Below are positions 7,856-14,912 of a DNA stretch of 24,166 nucleotides, piece after piece (positions within the stretch are counted from its first letter, which is position 1; each line of letters opens with the position of its first letter). Origin of the DNA: Microbacterium sp. (lineage in GTDB: Bacteria > Actinomycetota > Actinomycetes > Actinomycetales > Microbacteriaceae). The stretch is taken from NCBI RefSeq assembly GCF_003248605.1, contig NZ_QFPF01000029.1, positions 1 through 24,166 of the forward strand. Direction: 5' to 3'. The translations under genes were made by a program, and so were the position numbers. The notes beneath the pieces were generated by a model. It saw only the letters and a list, made by a program, of their open reading frames with translations, was not told the origin of the DNA and ran no database searches.

Positions 7856-8754
7856 CGGTCCGCCTCTCCGCGTCGGTAGTCCTTCAGGCCCGCGCCGAGG
7901 AGCGCGACGGAGCCCGCGGCGACCAGCCCCAGCACGATCGCTCCGAAGATCGGTCCCCACGGCTTCGCGGGGTCGCCGGATGCCTGTCCGGCGAACTGGA
8001 TGAGCAGGCGGCCGATGCCGCCCTGCAGGCCGGTCGAGACCTCGGCCACGACGGCGCCGATCACGGCGGCCGCCGCCCCCAGTCGCATCGCGGGCAGCAG
8101 GTAGGGCACCGCGGCGGGCAGCCGGAGCTTGACGAGCGTGGGCCAGTAGCCGGCGGCGTACGTGTGCAGCAGCTCGGTGTGGATGCGGTCGGGTGATTGC
8201 AGCCCCTTCAGCGCTCCCACCGCGATGGGGAAGAACGCGAGGTAGGAGGCGATGACGGCGACCGACATCCAGTCCTGCCACTCGAACGCGCCGATCTCGA
8301 TGCGCGAGCCCCAGCTGCGCACGATCGGCGCGAAGGCGATGAGCGGCACGGTCTGGCTCAGGACGATCCAGGGCAGCAGCCCCCACTCCACGAGGCGCCA
8401 GCGCTGCATGAGCAGGGCGAGCCCGAGCCCCACGACGACGGCGAGGGCCCACCCGGCGGCCGCGATGCCGAGCGTCGTCACGGCGGCGAGCGCCACCGCG
8501 AGCCAGAGCGGCGGCGAGCCGTCGGCGCGGGTGACGGGCTCGGCGAGCCGGATCAGCATGTCCCACACGTGCGGCATTGCGAGATCCGTCGTGCGGGGGA
8601 GAATGCGGGTCTCGCCGATGAGCACACCGTCGTCCGGGGCGAGCAGTTTGTAGCCTTCCCAGAGGGCGACCAGGGCGAGCACGCCCAGCAGGCCCCAGCC
8701 CCACGCGGCGAGACCGCGGCGGCGGGTATGCCGGGAGGGCGAGGCGGTCGTCAT
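7852..8754 (-). CDS. ABC transporter permease (first membrane subunit)
   Basis: A 300-residue inner-membrane permease of the BPD_transp_1 family. A basic N-terminus (RHTRRRG) precedes the first hydrophobic helix (GLAAWGWGLLGVLALVALW), then a loop of about 55 residues that is longer than in its partner, then further helices including PLWLAVALAAVTTLGIAAAG and SVAVIASYLAFFPIAVGAL. The coupling loop is HTYAAGYWPTLVKLRLPAAVP. The start at 8754 overlaps the stop of the LLM oxidoreductase gene (ATGA, 8751-8754) and the stop overlaps the ATPase start. These couplings tie the transporter to the catabolic genes and support a shared substrate. Confidence 0.9.
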   Translation of the reverse strand: MTTASPSRHTRRRGLAAWGWGLLGVLALVALWEGYKLLAPDDGVLIGETRILPRTTDLAMPHVWDMLIRLAEPVTRADGSPPLWLAVALAAVTTLGIAAAGWALAVVVGLGLALLMQRWRLVEWGLLPWIVLSQTVPLIAFAPIVRSWGSRIEIGAFEWQDWMSVAVIASYLAFFPIAVGALKGLQSPDRIHTELLHTYAAGYWPTLVKLRLPAAVPYLLPAMRLGAAAAVIGAVVAEVSTGLQGGIGRLLIQFAGQASGDPAKPWGPIFGAIVLGLVAAGSVALLGAGLKDYRRGEADR

Positions 8755-9779
8755 GCCTTCGCCGTGATGTGCGGGGAGAGGGCCGGGATGACGGTCTCGC
8801 CGTACACCCGCAGGGTCTCCTCCTTGTTGTCGTGCTGGAGGTACCCCGCGAACTGCGTGACGCCCAGCGCCCGCAGCTGCTCGAGTTTGCCGATGTGCTC
8901 CTCGGCGGTGCCGAGCACGCAGAAGCGGTCGACGATCTCGTCGGGCACGAAGTCGACGTGGTCGTTCGAGGCCTGTCCGTGCGAGTTGTAGTCGTAGCCG
9001 GTCCGACCGGCGATGTAGTCGGTGAGAGCCTGGGGCACCGCGCTGCCCGGCCCGGTCGACGGGCCGTACTTCGCCACGATGTCCGCGACGTGGTTGCCGA
9101 CCATCCCACCGAACCAGCGGCACTGGTCGCGCATGTGCGCGACGTCCGTGCCGATGTACATCGGGGCGGCGACGCAGAACTGCAGGCTCTCGGGATCACG
9201 GCCGGCGTTCGCCGCGGCATCCTTCACCGTCTGGATCATCCAGGCCGCGATGTCGACGTCGGCCAGCTGCAGGATGAAACCGTCGCCGACCTCGCCCGCC
9301 AGCTTCAGTGCGAGTGGTCCGTAGGCCGCGACCCAGACGTCGAGGCTCGAGCCCCGGCTCCACGGAAACTGCAGGGTCGCCCCGTTGTATTCGACCGGGC
9401 GGGAGTTGGCGAGCTCGCGGATGACGTGGATCGACTCGCGCAGCTCCTTCAGCGTCGTCGGCTTGCCTCCGGTGACGCGCACGGCCGAGTCGCCGCGGCC
9501 GATGCCGCAGATCGTGCGGTTGCCGTACATCTCGTTGAGCGTGGCGAAGACCGACGCGGTCACCGTCCAATCGCGCGTGGCCGGGTTGGTCACGAACGGG
9601 CCGACGGTGACCCGACGGGTGGCGGCGAGGATCGCCGAGTAGATGACGTACGGCTCCTGCCAGAGCAGGTGCGAGTCGAAGGTCCACACGTGGCTGAAGC
9701 CGTGCGCCTCGGCGAGCGTGGCCAGCTGCACCGTGCGCGAGGCGGGCGGGTTGGTCTGCAGGACGACTCCGAAGTCCAT
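8751..9779 (-). CDS. LLM-class (luciferase-like) flavin/F420-dependent oxidoreductase, probably TIGR03842/CPS_4043 type
   Basis: A 342-residue TIM-barrel oxidoreductase of the luciferase-like family. Seen are MDFGVVLQTNPPA (strand 1), TFDSHLLWQEPYV (about 33-45), VTVGPFVTNPATRDW (57-71), GIGRGDSAVR (92-101, cofactor phosphate region) and VWVAAYGPLALKLAGEVGDGFIL. It looks like the TIGR03842 (CPS_4043) group, for which the reaction is not established to my knowledge; the cofactor could be FMN or F420. It sits between dihydropyrimidinase (10-base gap) and the transporter (ATGA overlap), so it should act on the same substrate. It could perform the missing uracil/thymine reduction or act on a modified pyrimidine. 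It is not RutA itself as far as I can judge, since the Rut pathway does not use dihydropyrimidinase. ATG 9779 is preferred over GTG 9782 because GAGAGG lies 6 bases before it. Confidence 0.85.
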   Translation of the reverse strand: MDFGVVLQTNPPASRTVQLATLAEAHGFSHVWTFDSHLLWQEPYVIYSAILAATRRVTVGPFVTNPATRDWTVTASVFATLNEMYGNRTICGIGRGDSAVRVTGGKPTTLKELRESIHVIRELANSRPVEYNGATLQFPWSRGSSLDVWVAAYGPLALKLAGEVGDGFILQLADVDIAAWMIQTVKDAAANAGRDPESLQFCVAAPMYIGTDVAHMRDQCRWFGGMVGNHVADIVAKYGPSTGPGSAVPQALTDYIAGRTGYDYNSHGQASNDHVDFVPDEIVDRFCVLGTAEEHIGKLEQLRALGVTQFAGYLQHDNKEETLRVYGETVIPALSPHITAKA

Positions 9780-9789
9780 CACGTGCCTC

Positions 9790-11211
9790 TCAGATCAGAT
9801 ACTGGCTCAGGCCGCGCTTGACGTAGCGGCCATCGCCCTTGGACCCCAGATAACGGCCGCCGTCGACGATCACCCGGCCGCGCGCGATGACCGTGTCGAC
9901 GTGGCCGTCGATCTCGAAGCCCTCCCAGGCCGAGTGGTCCATGTTCATGTGATGGGTCTTGTCGTAGCCGATGGACGTGTGTCCGTTCGGGTCGTACACG
10001 ACGACGTCGCCGTCGGCGCCGGGCTGGATGACGCCCTTCGTGCCATACAGACCGAACATGCGCGCGGGGGTCGTGGAGGTCAGCTCCACCCAGCGCTCGA
10101 GAGTGATCTCGCCCGTCACCACGCCCTGGTACATCAGGTCCATGCGGTGCTCGACCGAGCCGATGCCGTTGGGGATCTTGCGGAAGTCGCCGAGCCCGAG
10201 CTCCTTCTGATCCTTCATGCAGAACGGGCAGTGGTCGGTCGAGACCATCTGCAGGTCGTTGGTGCGCAGCGCCTGCCACATCGCGTTCTGATGCCCTTCG
10301 GCGCGCGAGCGCAGCGGCGTGGAGCACACCCATTTGGCGCCCTCGAACCCCGGCGCCCCCAGCTGCTCCTCGAGCGAGAGGTAGAGGTACTGCGGGCACG
10401 TCTCGCCGAAGACGTTCTGCCCGCGGTCACGCGCCCCCGCGAGCTGCTCGACGGCCTGCTTGGCGCTCACGTGCACGACATAGAGCGGCGCGCCGGTCAG
10501 ATCGGCCAGCATGATCGCCCGGTGCGTGGCCTCCTCCTCCATCTGCCAGGCGCGGGCGATGCCGTGATAGTACGGGTCGGTCTTGCCCGCATCGACCAGC
10601 TGCTGGGCGAGTACGTCGATGGCGGGGCCGTTCTCGGCGTGCATCATCGTCAGCAGGCCCGTGTCGCGCGAGACCTGCATCGCCTTCAGGATCTGCGCGT
10701 CGTCCGAGTAGAAGACGCCCGGGTACGCCATGAAGAGCTTGAAACTCGACACGCCCTCATCGAGCAGACCGCGCATCGCGCTCAGCGAGTCGTCGTCGAC
10801 GCCGCCGATGATCTGGTGGAAGCCGTAGTCGATCGCGCAGTTGCCGGCGGCCTTCGCGTGCCATGCCGCAAGCCCGTCCTGCACGCGCTCGCCGTACTTC
10901 TGCACGGCGAAGTCGATGATCGTGGTGGTGCCGCCCCATGCCGCGGCGCGTGTGCCGGTCTCGAACGTGTCGCTTGCCGCCGTGCCCCCGAAGGGCAGCT
11001 CCATGTGCGTGTGCGCATCGATTCCGCCGGGGATCACGTACTTGCCGGTGGCGTCGACGACCGTGTCGACGGATGCTGTCAGGTCGTGCCCGAGCAGGGT
11101 CGAACCGGGTGCGAGCACGGCCCGGATCTTCTCGCCGTCGATCAGGACGTCGGCGGGGGCTCTGCCCGTGGCCGAGACGACGGTGCCCCCGGTGATGAGT
11201 GTCGTGGTCAT
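9790..11211 (-). CDS. hydA: Dihydropyrimidinase (D-hydantoinase family)
   Basis: A 473-residue cyclic amidohydrolase that opens 5,6-dihydrouracil or dihydrothymine to the N-carbamoyl-beta-amino acid; many members also open hydantoins. The binuclear zinc site is complete: IDAHTHME with His67 and His69, carboxylated lysine in SSFKLFMAY (Lys158), His191 in MMHAEN, His247 in VVHVS, and Asp326 in VSTDHCPF. Length and motif order match the family. The start at 11211 overlaps the stop of the beta-ureidopropionase gene (ATGA, 11208-11211). Pairing with a nitrilase-type carbamoyl hydrolase, an omega-aminotransferase and mmsA favours the pyrimidine role over hydantoin salvage, although a dual role is possible. 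Confidence 0.93.
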   Translation of the reverse strand: MTTTLITGGTVVSATGRAPADVLIDGEKIRAVLAPGSTLLGHDLTASVDTVVDATGKYVIPGGIDAHTHMELPFGGTAASDTFETGTRAAAWGGTTTIIDFAVQKYGERVQDGLAAWHAKAAGNCAIDYGFHQIIGGVDDDSLSAMRGLLDEGVSSFKLFMAYPGVFYSDDAQILKAMQVSRDTGLLTMMHAENGPAIDVLAQQLVDAGKTDPYYHGIARAWQMEEEATHRAIMLADLTGAPLYVVHVSAKQAVEQLAGARDRGQNVFGETCPQYLYLSLEEQLGAPGFEGAKWVCSTPLRSRAEGHQNAMWQALRTNDLQMVSTDHCPFCMKDQKELGLGDFRKIPNGIGSVEHRMDLMYQGVVTGEITLERWVELTSTTPARMFGLYGTKGVIQPGADGDVVVYDPNGHTSIGYDKTHHMNMDHSAWEGFEIDGHVDTVIARGRVIVDGGRYLGSKGDGRYVKRGLSQYLI

Positions 11212-12056
11212 GGTGCGACGATCTCCCCGTACGAGTCGGGACGGCGGTCTCGGTAGAACTGACAGTCGTCGCGCATCTGACGCACCAGGTCCATGTCGAG
11301 ATCGCGGATCAGCAGCTCCTCGTGCTCGCCCGAGCCCAGCGCGCCGACGTAGTTGCCGCGCGGGTCGACGATCTGGCTGGTGCCGTAGAAGTCCACCGCC
11401 TCATCGCCGTACTCGTTGTCCTCGAGCCCGACCCGATTGGGCGCGAGGACGAAGTACCCGTTCGCGACGGCGGCGGCGGGCTGCTCCACCTCCCACAGCC
11501 GGTTCGAAAGGCCGGGCTTCGTCGCGTTCGGGTTGAAAGCCAGGTGAGCCCCGTTGAGACCGAGTTCGCGCCAGGCCTCCGGGAAGTGCCGGTCGTAGCA
11601 GATGATGACGCCGATCCTGCCGACGGCGGTGTCGAAGACGGGATAGCCGAGGTTTCCCGGGCGGAAGTAGAACTTCTCCCAGAACTTCTCGACGTGGGGG
11701 ATGTGGTGCTTGCGGTATTTGCCGAGGATCGTGCCGTCGGCGTCGACCACGACGGCGGTGTTGTAGTAGACCCCCGCCATCTCCTCCTCGTAGATCGGCA
11801 GGATCATCACGAGATTCAGTTCTTTGGCCAGGGCCGCGAAGCGCTGCACGATCGGGCCGTCGGCGGGCTCGGCGTAGGCGTAGTACTTCTTGTCCTGCGT
11901 GATGCCGAAGTAGGGCCCGTAGAAGAGCTCCTGGAAGCACATCACCTGCGCTCCCTGCGCCGCGGCATCGCGGGCGAACTGCTCGTGCCTGTCGAGCATG
12001 GATTCCTTGTCGCCGGTCCAGGTGGTCTGGGAGATCGCCGCCCGTACTGTCGCCAT
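11208..12056 (-). CDS. Nitrilase-superfamily beta-ureidopropionase (N-carbamoyl-beta-alanine amidohydrolase)
   Basis: A 282-residue carbon-nitrogen hydrolase that removes the carbamoyl group of N-carbamoyl-beta-alanine (or N-carbamoyl-3-aminoisobutyrate), giving the beta-amino acid, CO2 and ammonia. The Glu-Lys-Cys triad is visible: Glu43 in CFQELFYGPYF, Lys116 in KYRKHHIPH, Cys153 in IICYDRHFPE. KFYFRPGNLGYPVFDT and NPNATKPGLS match beta-ureidopropionase-like members. It is the first gene of the operon. The start at 12056 has GAGG 5 bases ahead (GAGGCAGTGATG); the longer open frame upstream lies in the leader and is not needed for the fold. N-carbamoyl-D-amino acid hydrolase and N-carbamoylputrescine amidase are close relatives and remain alternatives. 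Confidence 0.9.
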   Translation of the reverse strand: MATVRAAISQTTWTGDKESMLDRHEQFARDAAAQGAQVMCFQELFYGPYFGITQDKKYYAYAEPADGPIVQRFAALAKELNLVMILPIYEEEMAGVYYNTAVVVDADGTILGKYRKHHIPHVEKFWEKFYFRPGNLGYPVFDTAVGRIGVIICYDRHFPEAWRELGLNGAHLAFNPNATKPGLSNRLWEVEQPAAAVANGYFVLAPNRVGLEDNEYGDEAVDFYGTSQIVDPRGNYVGALGSGEHEELLIRDLDMDLVRQMRDDCQFYRDRRPDSYGEIVAP

Positions 12057-12083
12057 CACTGCCTCGCTCTCGCTTCGCGCGTC

Positions 12084-12111
12084 GCCCGTCGGGTTTCGCC
12101 CGCCGATGGGC
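12084..12111 (-). promoter_or_regulatory. Leader hairpin upstream of the pyrimidine operon
   Basis: GCCCGTCGG (12084-12092) and CCGATGGGC (12103-12111) form a 9-base stem around a 10-base loop, perfect except for one position where a wobble-type pair is possible on one strand. It lies 27 to 55 bases ahead of the first start codon of the operon and would be in the 5' leader of the mRNA. Its role is unknown. Confidence 0.4.
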
Positions 12112-12173
12112 TTCGATCTCGCCCGTGTCGGCACCGGGTCCGCTGGTGTCATCGTGCGGCCCCGACGTTTCCC

Positions 12174-12186
12174 CGCGGTTTCCGCG
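12174..12186. promoter_or_regulatory. Candidate operator palindrome CGCGG-TTT-CCGCG
   Basis: A perfect 13-base interrupted palindrome (5-base arms, 3-base centre) lies in the divergent region between the operon and the PAP2/kinase gene, just downstream of the candidate operon promoter. Position and symmetry suit a repressor site. GC-rich DNA yields such palindromes by chance fairly often, so this is tentative. Confidence 0.35.
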
Positions 12187-12206
12187 TGTGACGGGGCCGT
12201 AACAGC

Positions 12207-12235
12207 ATCGTCGACCCCGGGCCCGCGCCCGTCAA
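12207..12235 (-). promoter_or_regulatory. Weak candidate promoter for the pyrimidine operon
   Basis: The minus strand has TTGACG (12230-12235) and, 17 bases on, GACGAT (12207-12212). The -35 is good and the -10 is poor. It would give a leader of about 145 bases before the start at 12056. It is the best pair I could see in the gap. Confidence 0.3.
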
Positions 12236-12249
12236 TGGCCGTGGCGGCG

Positions 12250-12255
12250 TAGCCT
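12250..12255 (+). promoter_or_regulatory. -10 box of a leaderless promoter for the PAP2/kinase fusion gene
   Basis: TAGCCT is followed by exactly 6 bases and the ATG at 12262. There is no ribosome binding site, which fits a transcript beginning at the start codon. Confidence 0.5.
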
Positions 12256-12261
12256 CGACCC

Positions 12262-13830
12262 ATGCGACTGCCCCGGCTGCGGCATCCCGTTGTCTCGTAT
12301 CGTCGTGCCCGTCTGCTGCCGCGGCGTGTGCGGCGCTTCGATCGCGAGGCGAACCGCTGGGTCAACGCGCGACGGGATCGACGTGCGCGCGACGGCGGGC
12401 TGCGCCGGCTCTCGCGCGCGGCCGATCGCGGTCGCCTGTGGTTCGTGATCGCCGGTGCCCTCGTCGTCATCGGGCGGCCGCGTGCGGCGCTGCGCGGCGT
12501 GCTCTCGCTGGCGGCCGCGAGCCTTGTCGCCAACCTCGTCGGTAAGAAGATCTTCGGCGGGCCGCGTCCGGTGCTCGTGGACGTCCCCATCGGGCGCCGC
12601 CTTGCGGTGTACCCCACCTCGGCGTCGTTCCCCTCGGGACACTCGGCCAGCGCCGCGGCGTTCGCGACCGGTGTGGGTCTCGAGGCCCCCGTCGTGGGCG
12701 CGGCCATCGCCCCCGTCGCGGCCGGCGTCGCCTACTCGCGCCTGCACGTCGGCGCGCACTGGTTCTCGGACGTGATCGGCGGGGTCGCGATCGGCGCCGC
12801 AATCGCCCTCGCGGGCCGCGCGCTCGTTCCCGTACGGCGAGCACACGAGCATCCGCCCCGCGAACGCGGAGAGCGGATCGCGCTGCCGGCGCTCGTCGAC
12901 GGTGCCGGCCTGCTGATGTTCGTCAATCCCTCCTCCGGAGCCGACGTCATCCGAGCCGACCCCCGGCGCACGATCGAGCGGGAGCTGCCCGCCGCGTCCC
13001 TGCACGAGCTCACCGGCGCCGAGGAGCCGGCGGCGCTCGTCGGCCGCGCGCTCGCCGGGCAGACGCCGCCGCGGGTGCTCGGGGTGTGCGGCGGAGACGG
13101 CTCGGTCGCCGCGCTCGCGCAGATCGCCCGCGAGACGGGCCTGCCCCTGCTGGTGCTCCCGGGGGGCACCTTCAATCACTTCGCCCGGGCCGCGGGCGTC
13201 GACACGCTGGATGCCGGCATCCATGCCCTGCGGGAGGGGCGCGGACTGCGGGTCGCGGTGGCCGAACTGGACGCCGGCGATACACCGTTGACCGTGCTCA
13301 ACACCGGTTCGGTCGGCATCTATCCCGACTTCGTCGCGCGGCGGGAGGTGTACCGGGAGCAGCTCGGCACATGGCTCGGTGGGGTCGTCGCCGCGTGGCG
13401 GGTGCTGCGGCATGCGGAGCCGATCGACATCGAGCTCGATGGTGAGTCCCTGCGCGTCTGGTCCGTGTTCACGAGCGTCGGGCGCAACGACCCCGCGCGT
13501 GTGGCGACGATGCAGCGGTGGAGCATGGACGACGATGTGCTCGACGTGCGCGTCCTGCACGCCCGCGGTCCGCGCCGGCACGCGATGGCCTCCCTGGCCT
13601 TCGGGCGGCGCACGGCGGCCCTCGCGAGGGTGCTGCGGCTCATGCCCCGCGCCTCCGACATCGAGCGCCGGCTCGTGCCCGAGATCGCTCTGGGGCTGCC
13701 GGATCGCGGCGGAGACGTGCCGGCGTTCGCGCACGACGGCGAGCTGGAGGCCCGCCCCCGCGCCGACGCGCACGGGCGGTACGGCGTGCGGCTGCGGATG
13801 ATCCCCGGAGCGCTCGACGTCTACGGGTGA
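12262..13830 (+). CDS. PAP2-family phosphatase fused to a diacylglycerol/lipid kinase domain
   Basis: A 522-residue two-domain protein. The first 60 residues are very rich in arginine. Residues about 60-190 form a membrane PAP2 phosphatase with all three signature blocks: KKIFGGPRP (95-103), PSGH (124-127, His127) and SRLHVGAHWFSD (159-170). After a linker, residues about 215-520 form a DAGK/YegS-type lipid kinase: FVNPSSGAD (220-228), GVCGGDGSV (274-282, nucleotide loop) and LPGGTFNHFARA (299-310). One half removes a phosphate from a lipid phosphate or diphosphate and the other phosphorylates a diacylglycerol-like lipid, so both act at the inner membrane face on glycerolipids or undecaprenol-type carriers. 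The substrate is not known. No SD is present and a -10 lies 6 bases upstream. The 3' end overlaps the convergent gene by 10 bases. Confidence 0.9.
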   Translation: MRLPRLRHPVVSYRRARLLPRRVRRFDREANRWVNARRDRRARDGGLRRLSRAADRGRLWFVIAGALVVIGRPRAALRGVLSLAAASLVANLVGKKIFGGPRPVLVDVPIGRRLAVYPTSASFPSGHSASAAAFATGVGLEAPVVGAAIAPVAAGVAYSRLHVGAHWFSDVIGGVAIGAAIALAGRALVPVRRAHEHPPRERGERIALPALVDGAGLLMFVNPSSGADVIRADPRRTIERELPAASLHELTGAEEPAALVGRALAGQTPPRVLGVCGGDGSVAALAQIARETGLPLLVLPGGTFNHFARAAGVDTLDAGIHALREGRGLRVAVAELDAGDTPLTVLNTGSVGIYPDFVARREVYREQLGTWLGGVVAAWRVLRHAEPIDIELDGESLRVWSVFTSVGRNDPARVATMQRWSMDDDVLDVRVLHARGPRRHAMASLAFGRRTAALARVLRLMPRASDIERRLVPEIALGLPDRGGDVPAFAHDGELEARPRADAHGRYGVRLRMIPGALDVYG

Positions 13831-14345
13831 GACGCGTCGCCGGGCGATGTCGCGTCGGTCGGCGGATCGAAGGCCCACGTGGGGGCGAGCGCCCGGATGC
13901 GTGCCGCCCGCCACTGCCAGATCGTCCACAGCACGGGCCAGAACGCCGGCGCCGCGGCCCCGCCGATGACGAGCCGCTCGCGCCAGAGCGTGCGGGCAGG
14001 ATCCTCGGATGCGGGAGCGACGGCCATCTGGTGATCCCAGACGTCGAGCGCCGACAGGGGCCCGGTCAGGGGGATCCCGCTGTCGCGGAGGATGCGCACG
14101 CGGCCGCGGGAGTCCTCGCGCACGCGGTCCGTGATCTGGATCAGCTGCCGACCCATCGGAAGGGCGCCGGCGAGCGAGAGCTGCACCGCGGCGTCGGACC
14201 CCGACTCCCACGCGGTCGGGAGGGCGCCCAGCGGCTGCATCTGCAGCAGCGGACCGTAGAGCTCAGCGACCACCGCGGGGGAGTGCAGCGCCCGCCACGC
14301 GGCGTCGGGGTCGCAGTCGATCTCGAACCGGAGCAGGATGCGCAT
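13821..14345 (-). CDS. Small SRPBCC-like hypothetical protein
   Basis: A 174-residue protein beginning MRILLRFEIDCDPDAAWRAL, with Trp and helix placement typical of the first strand and helix of SRPBCC/START-like ligand-binding proteins (FEIDCDPDAAWRALHSPAVVAELY). Mid-protein strands such as VRILRDSGIPLTGPL and a C-terminal Trp-rich helix (AFWPVLWTIWQWRAARI) fit a lipid- or ring-binding pocket. This fold guess rests on pattern only and no function can be assigned. It lies 34 bases after the SprT-like gene on the same strand and probably shares its transcript. It meets the PAP2/kinase gene tail to tail with a 10-base overlap (13821-13830). The SD ahead of the start is weak. Confidence 0.72.
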   Translation of the reverse strand: MRILLRFEIDCDPDAAWRALHSPAVVAELYGPLLQMQPLGALPTAWESGSDAAVQLSLAGALPMGRQLIQITDRVREDSRGRVRILRDSGIPLTGPLSALDVWDHQMAVAPASEDPARTLWRERLVIGGAAAPAFWPVLWTIWQWRAARIRALAPTWAFDPPTDATSPGDASHP

Positions 14346-14379
14346 GCCGCCAGTCTCGCACCGCGCAGCCGCGCGCGGT

Positions 14380-14868
14380 CTATCGCGGGGTCAGCGCCGC
14401 GCGTCGGGCGGCGCTGGTGATCTCGCGCCGCTCCCACCGGAAGAGGAACCGCTCGTCGAACCGCGGTGCGCACCGCACGCAGGACGCCGCCCTCGTCGGC
14501 CGCCGGTGCCGGTAGGCGACATGCCCCGCGGGACACACGCCCACCCACGGGGCCAGCTCCACCGCCGTCTCGCCGTGATGGGTCGTGCCGCCCGTGTATC
14601 CGAGCTCGCGGGCCGCCTTCTTCCACACGGGGCCGTGACCGGCGGCCGGCCCCGCAAGGGCGTGCGCGACCTCGTGCAGCAGCGTCTGATGATTGGTCTC
14701 GTCGTCGTAGCGGGCGCTGAGGTAGCGCGAGACCGTGATGCGCCGGCGTGTGTAATCGCACAGGCCCGCACGGCGCTTGGCGTTGTCGAAACCGAAGGTC
14801 CACGACGAATCGAGATGGAGGGTGATCAGGGCCTCGCCCCAGGTGCGCACGCGCTGCAGATCCGACAT
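14380..14868 (-). CDS. SprT-like zinc metalloprotein
   Basis: A 162-residue protein with the SprT-like domain. The metal and catalytic motif HEVAH (65-69) is followed by a third likely ligand, His78, in AGHGPVWKKAARELGY, a block typical of the family. The N-terminal part ITLHLDSSWTFGFDNAKRRAGLCDYTRRRITVSR matches the strand layout before the active helix. A C-terminal small zinc-binding module is likely (Cys112, His116, Cys130, Cys133). Eukaryotic relatives such as SPRTN cleave proteins crosslinked to DNA; bacterial members are poorly characterised, so a role in protein-DNA adduct repair is only a suggestion. The ATG at 14868 is 6 bases after a TAGGTT -10 box, indicating a leaderless mRNA. 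Confidence 0.85.
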   Translation of the reverse strand: MSDLQRVRTWGEALITLHLDSSWTFGFDNAKRRAGLCDYTRRRITVSRYLSARYDDETNHQTLLHEVAHALAGPAAGHGPVWKKAARELGYTGGTTHHGETAVELAPWVGVCPAGHVAYRHRRPTRAASCVRCAPRFDERFLFRWERREITSAARRAALTPR

Positions 14869-14874
14869 GCGAAC

Positions 14875-14880
14875 AACCTA
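14875..14880 (-). promoter_or_regulatory. -10 box of a leaderless promoter for the SprT-like gene
   Basis: The minus strand has TAGGTT, 6 bases (GTTCGC) and then ATG at 14868. It lies in the 44-base gap after the TPR gene. Confidence 0.5.
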
Positions 14881-14912
14881 GAACATACCTGCGACACTCG
14901 CGCCGGGGCCGG

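Noticed and set aside
8751..9779. Assignment of the LLM protein as RutA (pyrimidine oxygenase).
   Set aside because: The Rut route bypasses dihydropyrimidinase and beta-ureidopropionase, which are both here, and no RutB-F genes are present. The N-terminal pattern fits the CPS_4043-like group better.
12057..12707. N-terminal extension of the beta-ureidopropionase frame up to 12707.
   Set aside because: It is antisense to the PAP2 domain, is Arg/Pro-rich, and is not needed for the nitrilase fold, which begins at ATG 12056 with an SD.
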